Source: Paraclostridium ghonii (GTDB taxonomy: Bacteria > Bacillota > Clostridia > Peptostreptococcales > Peptostreptococcaceae). From it: a stretch of DNA of 52,992 bases. The translations under genes were made by a program, and so were the position numbers. The stretch lies in NCBI RefSeq assembly GCF_023653455.1, contig NZ_JAKEDR010000003.1, forward strand, positions 1-52,992, in the 5' to 3' direction. Each line of letters begins with the position of its first letter. Positions within the stretch are counted from its first letter, which is position 1. Positions 36,396 to 44,100 of the stretch are shown here, piece after piece. Below the pieces are notes generated by a model. It was not told the DNA's origin and made no database searches. It worked only from the letters and a program-made list of their open reading frames with translations.

Positions 36396-37253
36396 TTGTT
36401 AAAGAAATTATTAAATTTTATAAAAGTTAATAAGGAAGAAAAAATATCTACAGAAGAAATTAGAAATGTAGACATACAGGAAGAATTAAATGGGAATTTA
36501 AATATTGAAGAGTCTAAAAATATAGTAAAAGAAGAACAATATGAAAATCAACTATCAGATGAAGTTATAGAAATAACTAAAGAAATTGACGGTGGAGATA
36601 AAAAATATATAAACGAAGAAGTATTAAATACATATGAAATGACAGACGAAGATAAAAAATATATAAAATCAGTAAAAATACAAAGAGAAAAAAGAATAAA
36701 AGCTATAGATGTTTACACAAATGATGAAGTTGTATTTGAAAATCACAAAGATTGCGGTAAGACATTATGTATTCCAATACAATACATAAAAGAAAATTTA
36801 GAGTATGGATATACGGATTACTTTGGAGAATCTATAAATTTTTTAAGTAAAAAACTTAAAATAGATATAAGTCATAAAGCTATGGGAGATAGAAATGTAG
36901 TTGAAGTATTTAATTTTCTACATAATGAATTGTGGAATGTAGATATAAAATCGGAAAAAAGAGAAGAAATTTTATGTAGTGATAAAATAGAGCCGATACA
37001 TATGCATTATAAATTTGAAATGATGGATGATGAGTATGATGATTATTATAAAAAGTATGGGAAAATAATTCGACGTGGTGGAAAGAAAAAAATTGAACTT
37101 ATAGATAAAAAAAATGAAATTATAGACGTCTTTAAATCATTAGATGATTGTGCAAGCTTTTTTAATAAAAGCAAAAGTGAAATAACAGAAAGGCTAAAAT
37201 GCGGCGAATGTAAGATTGGAAGATATGAAATAAGATACAGTTTGAGAAGGTAG
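36396..37253 (+). CDS. Unrecognised protein with NUMOD1-like modules
   Basis: A 285-residue acidic/basic protein starting at TTG, eight bases after GGGAGG. Residues 15-95 are low-complexity and probably disordered (Glu, Lys, Asn). Residues about 100-142 (IKAIDVYTNDEVVFENHKDC...) and 231-282 (IELIDKKNEIIDVFKSLDDCASFF...) share the pattern of NUMOD1-type DNA-binding modules: a beta hairpin naming a modifier, then a helix-turn-helix. No homing endonuclease (GIY-YIG or HNH) domain is seen. Module identity is judged by pattern only. No membrane segment or signal peptide. Role unknown. Confidence 0.6.
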   Translation: MLKKLLNFIKVNKEEKISTEEIRNVDIQEELNGNLNIEESKNIVKEEQYENQLSDEVIEITKEIDGGDKKYINEEVLNTYEMTDEDKKYIKSVKIQREKRIKAIDVYTNDEVVFENHKDCGKTLCIPIQYIKENLEYGYTDYFGESINFLSKKLKIDISHKAMGDRNVVEVFNFLHNELWNVDIKSEKREEILCSDKIEPIHMHYKFEMMDDEYDDYYKKYGKIIRRGGKKKIELIDKKNEIIDVFKSLDDCASFFNKSKSEITERLKCGECKIGRYEIRYSLRR

Positions 37254-37358
37254 TTAATTAAAAAAGTCTAAAAAATGAAATGAAAAGTGGAAACAAATGT
37301 ATAAGTCTGAATATATTCTATTAAGAAATTAAAAATTTCTAAAATATTAGGAGGGCTT

Positions 37359-38828
37359 ATGGAAAGTATAATAAATTCCATCAATAACATTTTATGGAGC
37401 AATGCACTTATTACATTATGCTTAGGAGCGGGATTATATTTCTCTCTAAGAACAAGATTTTTACAGGTTAGACATCTAAATGAGATGGTAGTACTTTTAG
37501 CAAAAGGCGAAAAATCTGAAAAAGGTATATCCTCATTTCAAGCACTGTGTACATCGCTAGCAGGGAGAATAGGAACAGGTAATATAGCTGGAGTTGCTAC
37601 GGCTATAGCCATGGGAGGGCCAGGTGCTTTATTTTGGATGTGGGCTATAGCATTTTTAGGTGCTGGATCAGCCTTTGTTGAATCTACACTAGCTCAAATT
37701 TATAAGGAAGAAGATAATGGAGAATACAGAGGAGGACCGGCATACTATATTGAAAAAGGCATGGGAATGAAATGGTACGCTATATTATTTGCTGTATCCA
37801 CTTTAGTTGCTATGGGAATTTTTCTACCTGGAGTGCAATCAAATTCTATTTCGGCTAGTATTGAAAATGCATTTGGAGTAAGTAAATCTATATCCGGATT
37901 AGGAATTATAATACTTCTTGGTCTAATTATATTTGGTGGCATAAAAAGAATAAGTTCTTTTGCAGAGCTTATAGTTCCTTTTATGGGATTGGCGTATATA
38001 TTGATGTCAGTAGTTATTATAGTTGTGAATATTGAAAAACTACCAGATGTTATATCTTTAATATTTAAATCAGCATTTGGAGCAGAACAAGCATTTGCAG
38101 GTATACTAGGATCAACAATAGCGTGGGGAGTAAAGCGTGGGGTATATTCTAATGAAGCGGGGCAAGGAACAGGACCACAAGCGGCTGCAGCTGCGGAAGT
38201 GTCTCATCCTGCAAAACAAGGTTTTGTTCAAGCATTTTCTGTATATGTAGACACACTGTTTGTTTGTTCAGCTACTGGATTTATGTTATTAATGACAGGT
38301 AAATACAATGTGTGTAATGCTAGCAATCAATTTATAGTTCAAAACTTACCTGGTGTTGAAGTTGGGCCTGCATTTACGCAAAGTGCAGTAGATACATTAA
38401 TACCTGGATTTGGATCTGCGTTTGTTGCAATAGCTCTATTCTTCTTTGCATTCACAACCCTTATGGCGTATTATTATATTTCAGAAGTTAATTTAGCTTA
38501 TCTATCAAAGCGAATATTAAATAATAATGAAAAAACTAAAAAGATATTGATAAGTATATTAAAAGTAATTATATTAGCATCAACTTATTATGGGTGTATT
38601 AAAGAAGCTTCTTTAGCATGGACTTTAGGAGATATAGGGGTAGGACTTATGGCATGGTTAAACATAATTGCAATATTGATAATTGCAAAGCCGGCACTTG
38701 TATCATTAAAAGACTATGAAAAACAAAAAAAACTAGGAATTTCAAGAGAAAAAATTGAATTTAATCCAATCAAACTTGGAATAAAAAATGCAACATTTTG
38801 GGAAGATAGAATAAATAGTAAAAAGTAA
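37359..38828 (+). CDS. AGCS family sodium:alanine/glycine symporter
   Basis: A 489-residue membrane protein with about eleven helices. The AGCS signatures are present: LAGRIGTGNIAGVATAIAMG near residue 68, GGPAYYIEKGMG near 125, and GSTIAWGVKRGVYSNEAGQG near 250. It couples Na+ (or H+) to uptake of alanine or glycine. Start ATG follows AGGAGGG. It ends at a hairpin before the DeoR-type regulator and may be unrelated to it. Possible link: aspartate 4-decarboxylase nearby makes alanine. Confidence 0.94.
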   Translation: MESIINSINNILWSNALITLCLGAGLYFSLRTRFLQVRHLNEMVVLLAKGEKSEKGISSFQALCTSLAGRIGTGNIAGVATAIAMGGPGALFWMWAIAFLGAGSAFVESTLAQIYKEEDNGEYRGGPAYYIEKGMGMKWYAILFAVSTLVAMGIFLPGVQSNSISASIENAFGVSKSISGLGIIILLGLIIFGGIKRISSFAELIVPFMGLAYILMSVVIIVVNIEKLPDVISLIFKSAFGAEQAFAGILGSTIAWGVKRGVYSNEAGQGTGPQAAAAAEVSHPAKQGFVQAFSVYVDTLFVCSATGFMLLMTGKYNVCNASNQFIVQNLPGVEVGPAFTQSAVDTLIPGFGSAFVAIALFFFAFTTLMAYYYISEVNLAYLSKRILNNNEKTKKILISILKVIILASTYYGCIKEASLAWTLGDIGVGLMAWLNIIAILIIAKPALVSLKDYEKQKKLGISREKIEFNPIKLGIKNATFWEDRINSKK

Positions 38829-38861
38829 TATAAGTCTTATTTAAATTATAAATAATGGTAG

Positions 38862-38910
38862 AATGACTTTCGTTTTTATTAAAAAAAATAATAAACGAAA
38901 GTTATTTTAA
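38862..38910 (+). terminator. Terminator after AGCS symporter
   Basis: GACTTTCGTTT pairs with AAACGAAAGTT (one G-T pair) within a longer AT-rich stem, followed by ATTTT. Confidence 0.7.
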
Positions 38911-38967
38911 TTGCAAATGAAATAACTCTGTGATATTGTATAAATGAAAAGAGTGGTGAATTAATAT

Positions 38968-39729
38968 ATGGCAAATATGGTAGATAGACATACTAAAATT
39001 TTAGAATTATTAACAGAGAATAAAAAGATAGAAGTTACTAAGTTATCTGAGCTATTAAATGTATCTCAAGTAACTATTCGTAAAGATTTAATACAACTAG
39101 AAAATAAAGGACTTATTATTAGAGAACATGGTTTTGCAACATTAAATTCAAGTGATGATATTAATAATCGATTAGCGTATCACTATGATATCAAAAGGCG
39201 TATTGCAAAGGTTGCTACTGAGTCAGTAATGGATGGAGAAACTGTTATGATAGAATCAGGCTCTTGCTGTGCATTACTTGCTCTTGAAATATCTAGAACG
39301 AAAAAAGATATAACAATAATTACAAATTCAGCTTTTATTGCGGAGTATATAAGAAAAGAGTATAATACAAGAATTATTTTGCTAGGTGGAGAATATCAAA
39401 ATGAGTCTCAAGTAATGGTTGGACCTATCACTAGAAAATGTGTAGAATCTTTCTTTGTAGATAAATTATTTATTGGGACTGATGGTTTTTCAGAATTATC
39501 AGGATTTACAGGTAAGGATTATATGAGAAGTGAAACTGTGCGTGATATGGCAAGACAAGCTAATAATGTAATAGTTGTTACTGAATCAACTAAGTTTTTT
39601 CAAAAAGGAGTTGTTAATTTAATTGCGACTGATGAAATTAGCTCTGTTGTAACTGATGTAAATATACCTAAAGAATATGAAGACTATTTGTCTAGTAAAA
39701 ATATAGAGGTAAAAAAAGTAGAATATTAA
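38968..39729 (+). CDS. DeoR family transcriptional regulator
   Basis: A 253-residue DeoR-type regulator: winged helix-turn-helix (RHTKILELLTENKKIEVTKL, then LLNVSQVTIRKDLIQLE) in the first 60 residues, and the DeoRC sugar-phosphate-isomerase-like sensor domain from about 75 (ESGSCCALLALEI, ITNSAFIAEY, LLGGEYQ, VDKLFIGTDGF). The family usually binds a phosphorylated sugar. It lies 124 bases from the 3' end of the activase gene, convergent to it, and is the obvious local regulator for the glycyl radical enzyme module. It has its own terminator. Confidence 0.93.
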   Translation: MANMVDRHTKILELLTENKKIEVTKLSELLNVSQVTIRKDLIQLENKGLIIREHGFATLNSSDDINNRLAYHYDIKRRIAKVATESVMDGETVMIESGSCCALLALEISRTKKDITIITNSAFIAEYIRKEYNTRIILLGGEYQNESQVMVGPITRKCVESFFVDKLFIGTDGFSELSGFTGKDYMRSETVRDMARQANNVIVVTESTKFFQKGVVNLIATDEISSVVTDVNIPKEYEDYLSSKNIEVKKVEY

Positions 39730-39730
39730 T

Positions 39731-39752
39731 AAAGCTTAGTTTTGAGCTTTTT
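39731..39752 (+). terminator. Short terminator after DeoR gene
   Basis: AAAGCT (39731-39736) pairs with AGCTTT (39745-39750) and is followed by TT. Weak on its own; a large hairpin follows at once. Confidence 0.45.
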
Positions 39753-39758
39753 ATAAAA

Positions 39759-39837
39759 TAGAGAGTGAGAGTTAATTTTGCTACATAAGATGAAGATATG
39801 CTTGAAATGTAGCTAAAATATACTCTCGCTCTTTATT
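39759..39837. terminator. Long convergent-gene hairpin
   Basis: AGAGTGAGAGT (39762-39772) pairs with ACTCTCGCTCT (39822-39832), with mostly continuous pairing inward to CTACAT/ATGTAG. The whole stem is about 25 bp with a 20-base loop. Lying between two convergent genes it probably stops transcription from both sides. It is longer than usual terminators here. Confidence 0.6.
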
Positions 39838-39852
39838 ATTTTTGATTTGAAT

Positions 39853-40752
39853 CTAGAAAAAACAATTAATATTTTTACTTATAAATACCTCTTGATAATC
39901 TTTTAAATCTTCAGGATATAATGCCTTTAAATCTTTTAAAGTGTATATTTTATTTAACATATCATATTTTTTTTCGCCAAATTGATGAAATGGAAGCAGT
40001 TGTACACTTGTTGCACGTACATATTTTAATAAATCCGTTATTTTGCTTGCATCTTCTAATGAGTCATTGAACCCCGGTATAACTGGAATTCTTATCAAAA
40101 CATTTAGATCATTCTTAATTGCCCATTTTAAGTTTTTAATAATCAAATCATTATAAACTCCTGTGCCTTCAAAGTGTTTAATATTATCATGATGTTTAAC
40201 ATCAAATAATATTAAATCAAATAAAGCAGATAGTTGTTTAAATAATTCATGGTCAATATATCCAGTTGTTTCTATTGCAACATGTATGTTTTTATTTTTT
40301 AAAGTTAAAACTAACTCCTTTAGAAATTCTGGTTGGCTCATTCCTTCACCACCTGAAATTGTTACACCGCCATTTGATTCTTCATAAAAATCTTTATCTT
40401 GAAGACATATATCCAAAATGTCTTCGATTTTTTTATACTCACCTTCATTTTTAAGAGCGTCATTTGGACAATTTGACATACATTCTAAACAACCAAGGCA
40501 CTTTTTATCATTAATAATAATTTTATTATCGATTAGGCTAATAGCATTTTGATTACATGTATCAATACATATCTTACATCTTGAACATTTAGATTGATTA
40601 TATAGTAGTTGAATACTCTCTAGTTGTGATTCAGGGTTAGAACACCACTTACATTTTAAAGGGCAACCCTTAAAAAATATAGTAGTTCTTATTCCAGGGC
40701 CATCATGAATACTAAATTTTTGGATATTAAATATTATACCTTCATTTTTCAT
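39853..40752 (-). CDS. Glycyl-radical enzyme activase (radical SAM)
   Basis: A 299-residue PFL-activase-like protein. The radical-SAM motif is C30-x3-C34-x2-C37 (GCPLKCKWCSNPE). Two inserted ferredoxin clusters follow: C56, C59, C62, C66 and C85, C88, C91, C95, the pattern of activases for dehydratase-type glycyl radical enzymes, not of PFL itself. GGVTISGGEG is the SAM-binding GGE motif. It installs the glycyl radical on its partner, encoded divergently 204 bases away. Its ribosome site GGGAGG lies at the minus-strand start. Oxygen-sensitive by family. Confidence 0.95.
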   Translation of the reverse strand: MKNEGIIFNIQKFSIHDGPGIRTTIFFKGCPLKCKWCSNPESQLESIQLLYNQSKCSRCKICIDTCNQNAISLIDNKIIINDKKCLGCLECMSNCPNDALKNEGEYKKIEDILDICLQDKDFYEESNGGVTISGGEGMSQPEFLKELVLTLKNKNIHVAIETTGYIDHELFKQLSALFDLILFDVKHHDNIKHFEGTGVYNDLIIKNLKWAIKNDLNVLIRIPVIPGFNDSLEDASKITDLLKYVRATSVQLLPFHQFGEKKYDMLNKIYTLKDLKALYPEDLKDYQEVFISKNINCFF

Positions 40753-40808
40753 ATTAATTCCTCCCTTTATTATATTTAATATAATAGCATTGTGGGTTAT
40801 TAAAGTAA

Positions 40809-40930
40809 ATGAAAATATTTCAAATGAAACTTTTATATATATTTTATGAAATAATATATTGACAATTATGCTTATTGTGATAGTATGTAATTATTAACGA
40901 AACAAATTTAAATTATGAATGAAACTTAAA
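40809..40930. promoter_or_regulatory. GAAA-type repeats in the divergent promoter region
   Basis: Five copies of a motif near ATGAAA(C/T) occur in the same direction: AATGAAAAT (40808-40816), AAATGAAACTT (40822-40832), TTATGAAATAA (40845-40855), TAACGAAACAAA (40895-40906) and GAATGAAACTTAAA (40917-40930). The last two lie after the predicted transcription start. They are plausible operators for the nearby DeoR-type regulator; in AT-rich DNA chance is a serious alternative. Confidence 0.4.
40859..40886 (+). promoter_or_regulatory. Promoter of glycyl radical enzyme gene
   Basis: TTGACA (40859-40864), a 16-base spacer and TAGTAT (40881-40886) with an extended -10 TG at 40878-40879. The predicted start is near 40893, giving a leader of about 64 bases. 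Confidence 0.55.
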
Positions 40931-40956
40931 TATGATTCCGTTGAGGAGGATAAAAA

Positions 40957-43365
40957 ATGGAAAAATGTTTTGGATCACTAACAAATAGAATGTATGATTT
41001 TAGAGAAGAACTATTAGAAACTAAAGCATCAATTGATGCTACAAGAGCAATTCTAACTACTGAAGCTTATAAGGAACATGCAGATAAGCCGATGATTGTA
41101 AAAAGAGCATATATGCTTAAAAATATTTTAGAGAAGATGCCTATATTTATTGAAAAGCAAACGTTAATTGTTGGTAATCAAGCAAAAACTAATAGATCAG
41201 CGCCTATTTTCCCTGAATATGCTATGAATTGGGTAATAAAAGAATTAGATGAGTTTGAAAAAAGAGATGGTGATGTTTTTTATATTGATGAAGAAACTAA
41301 AGAAGAACTTAGAAGTATATCTTCATATTGGGAACATAACACAACTTTTGATAAAGGATTAGCAAATATTCCTCCAAAGAGTAGGGTGTTATATGATTTA
41401 GGGATTATTAAAGCAGAAGGGAATATAACTAGTGGAGATGCCCATATTGCAGTTGATTATGGACGTATAATGAAAAGTGGATTAAAAGAATACGAAGAAA
41501 GGACTATTGCTCAAAGAGATGCATTAGATCTTACTGATTTTAATAATATAAAAAAATATCATTTCTATGAGGCTATTTTAATTGTAATAGATGCAATTAA
41601 AACTTTTGCTAAAAGATATTCTAATTTAGCAAAAGAGATGGCACAAAAAGAAAATGATGAAGCTAGGAAACTTGAGTTAATAGAAATTTCTAGAATAATG
41701 GATAAAGTTCCGTATGAAGCATCAGATAGTTTTTACGAAGCAGTTCAATCGATGTGGTTTGTTCATTTAATTCTTCAAATTGAATCTAATGGACACTCTT
41801 TATCGTATGGTAGAATGGATCAATACTTATATCCATACTTAGAAAAAAGTCTAGAAAATGGAGATATTACTGAGGATAAAGCTATTGAGTTATTAACAAA
41901 TTTATGGCTTAAGACATTCACAATTAATAAAGTAAGAAGTTGGTCACATACACAATTTAGTGCTGGATCACCTTTATATCAAAACGTTACTGTTGGTGGA
42001 CAAACTGTAGATAAAAAAGATGCAGTTAATAAATTATCTTATTTAATTTTAAAATCTGTTGCTCAAACTAGATTACCTCAACCTAACCTAACAGTTAGAT
42101 ATCATAAAGGATTAGATGATAAATTTATGAATGAAGCAATTGAGGTTCTTAGATTAGGAACTGGAATGCCTGCATTTAATTCAGATGAAGTTATTATTCC
42201 TTCATTTATTGAAAAAGGTATAAAAGAAGAAGATGCTTATAACTATAGTGCAATTGGGTGTGTTGAAGTTGCTGTCCCTGGTAAGTGGGGATATCGTTGT
42301 ACAGGTATGAGTTTTATAAACTTCCCTAAGACATTATTAATTGCAATGAATGAAGGAGTTGATCCTGCTAGTCAAACTAAACTAGTTGAAGGCTTAAAAC
42401 ATTTTGATAATATGACAAGTTATGAAAATTTAAAAGAAGCCTGGGATGTTACTATTAGAGAATTTACTAAACATAGTGTTATTATTGAAAACTGTTGTGA
42501 TTTAGTTTTAGAAGATGATGTTCCAGATGTATTATGTAGTGCTTTAACTGAGGATTGTATTGGTAGAGGGAAACCTTTAAAAGAAGGCGGAGCTATATAT
42601 GACTTTATATCAGGATTACAAGTAGGTATTGCAAACTTAGCAGACTCCCTTGCTGCAATTAAAAAATTAGTATTTGAAGAAAAGAAAATTTCTACAAAAG
42701 ATCTATGGAATGCTTTAATGGAGGATTTTACAAGTGATAAAGGGCAAATGATTCAAAAGGCATTAATTGAGGATGCACCTAAGTATGGTAATGATGATGA
42801 TTATGTAGATATGCTAGTTGTTGATGCTTATAAGACTTATATAGATGAGGTTAAAAAATACCCAAATACAAGATACAAAAGAGGTCCAATTGGAGGAGTT
42901 AGATATGCAGGAACTTCATCAATATCAGCAAATGTAGGGCAAGGAAAAGGTACTTTAGCAACTCCAGATGGACGTAATGCTAAAACGCCTCTTGCTGAAG
43001 GATGTTCGCCTTCACATTCAATGGATCAAAATGGACCAACTGCTGTATTTAAAACGGTATCTAAATTGCCAACTCGTGAAATAACAGGTGGAGTATTACT
43101 AAATCAAAAAGTTACTCCTGCTATGTTATCTACACAAGAGAATAAAATTAAATTAGCAATGTTAATTAGAACATTCTTTAATAGATTAGAAGGATTCCAT
43201 GTACAATATAACGTGGTTTCTAGGGATATTTTATTAGATGCTCAAGCTAATCCACAAAAACATCGTGATTTGATTGTTAGAGTAGCTGGATATTCTGCAT
43301 TCTTTAATGTGTTATCAAAACAAACACAAGATGATATTATACAAAGAACAGAACAAACATTATAA
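40957..43365 (+). CDS. Glycyl radical enzyme, dehydratase/lyase type (PflD/YbiW-like)
   Basis: An 802-residue glycyl radical enzyme. The glycyl loop is RVAGYSAFF with Gly778, and the thiyl Cys435 lies in SAIGCVEVA. GCVE marks the dehydratase/lyase side of the family (glycerol dehydratase, choline lyase and relatives), not pyruvate formate-lyase, which has a Cys-Cys pair. GSPLYQNVTVGGQT is a shared fold motif. The next gene, 12 bases on, is an FSA-like aldolase, an arrangement known from E. coli pflD/fsaB and ybiW/fsaA. That suggests the product is an aldolase substrate, possibly 1-deoxyfructose 6-phosphate from 1,5-anhydroglucitol 6-phosphate; this is inference. Start ATG follows GAGGAGG. Confidence 0.92.
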   Translation: MEKCFGSLTNRMYDFREELLETKASIDATRAILTTEAYKEHADKPMIVKRAYMLKNILEKMPIFIEKQTLIVGNQAKTNRSAPIFPEYAMNWVIKELDEFEKRDGDVFYIDEETKEELRSISSYWEHNTTFDKGLANIPPKSRVLYDLGIIKAEGNITSGDAHIAVDYGRIMKSGLKEYEERTIAQRDALDLTDFNNIKKYHFYEAILIVIDAIKTFAKRYSNLAKEMAQKENDEARKLELIEISRIMDKVPYEASDSFYEAVQSMWFVHLILQIESNGHSLSYGRMDQYLYPYLEKSLENGDITEDKAIELLTNLWLKTFTINKVRSWSHTQFSAGSPLYQNVTVGGQTVDKKDAVNKLSYLILKSVAQTRLPQPNLTVRYHKGLDDKFMNEAIEVLRLGTGMPAFNSDEVIIPSFIEKGIKEEDAYNYSAIGCVEVAVPGKWGYRCTGMSFINFPKTLLIAMNEGVDPASQTKLVEGLKHFDNMTSYENLKEAWDVTIREFTKHSVIIENCCDLVLEDDVPDVLCSALTEDCIGRGKPLKEGGAIYDFISGLQVGIANLADSLAAIKKLVFEEKKISTKDLWNALMEDFTSDKGQMIQKALIEDAPKYGNDDDYVDMLVVDAYKTYIDEVKKYPNTRYKRGPIGGVRYAGTSSISANVGQGKGTLATPDGRNAKTPLAEGCSPSHSMDQNGPTAVFKTVSKLPTREITGGVLLNQKVTPAMLSTQENKIKLAMLIRTFFNRLEGFHVQYNVVSRDILLDAQANPQKHRDLIVRVAGYSAFFNVLSKQTQDDIIQRTEQTL

Positions 43366-43377
43366 GGAGATAAAGAT

Positions 43378-44055
43378 ATGAAATTTATTATTGATGATGC
43401 AAATATTGAATTAATTAAAAATATATACGATTATTTTCCAGTAGATGGTGTAACTTCAAACCCAACTATATTAGCAAAGACAGGCAAAAATCCTTTTGAA
43501 GTATTAAAAGAGATACGTGAATTTATTGGCAAGGATGCAGAGCTTCATGTACAAGTTATATCTAAAAAAGCAGAAGATATGCTAGAAGAAGCAGAATGTA
43601 TACTAAAGGAATTAGGAGATAACACATTCATTAAAGTGCCTGTTACTAGAGAAGGATTAAAAGCGATTAAAAGCTTAAAAACAAAGGGAGTTAATGTTAC
43701 AGCAACTGCGATATACACATCTATGCAAGCATACTTAGCAGGGAAATTAGGTGCTGATTATGTGGCACCATATATCAATAGAATTGAAAACTTAGGTTTT
43801 GATGGAGTTGAAGTTGCAAAGGAAATTCATGATATATTCAAAAAAAATGGATTGAAATGTGAAGTATTAGGAGCTAGTTTTAAAAATTCTAAACAAGTGC
43901 TAGAATTAGCTAAATATGGAGTGGGGGCTTCAACGGTAAGTCCTGATGTTATCGAAGGATTGATAAAAAATGATGCTGTTAATTGTGCAGTAGATGTTTT
44001 TATTAAAGATTTTGAAAAATTATGTGGTGAAAATAAAACAATGAAAAATATTTAA
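43378..44055 (+). CDS. Fructose-6-phosphate aldolase-like transaldolase
   Basis: A 225-residue single-domain transaldolase: Asp6 (KFIIDDAN), VTSNPTI with Asn28, the Schiff-base Lys86 in FIKVPVT, TATAIYTSMQAYLA, YVAPYINRI, and LGASFK. Length and motifs fit the FSA/TalC group, which cleaves fructose 6-phosphate or its 1-deoxy analogue to glyceraldehyde 3-phosphate and dihydroxyacetone or hydroxyacetone. It is co-transcribed with the glycyl radical enzyme (12-base gap, AAGGAG). The true substrate is most likely the product of that enzyme. Confidence 0.92.
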   Translation: MKFIIDDANIELIKNIYDYFPVDGVTSNPTILAKTGKNPFEVLKEIREFIGKDAELHVQVISKKAEDMLEEAECILKELGDNTFIKVPVTREGLKAIKSLKTKGVNVTATAIYTSMQAYLAGKLGADYVAPYINRIENLGFDGVEVAKEIHDIFKKNGLKCEVLGASFKNSKQVLELAKYGVGASTVSPDVIEGLIKNDAVNCAVDVFIKDFEKLCGENKTMKNI

Positions 44056-44063
44056 ATACAGAA

Positions 44064-44100
44064 AAGAAGGTAAGTAAACTTACCTTCTTGTTTATTTTTT
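44064..44100. terminator. Bidirectional terminator, aldolase/aspartate decarboxylase
   Basis: AAGAAGGTAAG (44064-44074) pairs with CTTACCTTCTT (44079-44089) around TAAA, with a T-rich tail on the plus strand. The convergent decarboxylase gene ends within its 3' side. Confidence 0.85.

Noticed and set aside
40957..43365. Pyruvate formate-lyase
   Set aside because: The active site has one Cys in GCVE, not the Cys-Cys pair, and the activase has two extra clusters.
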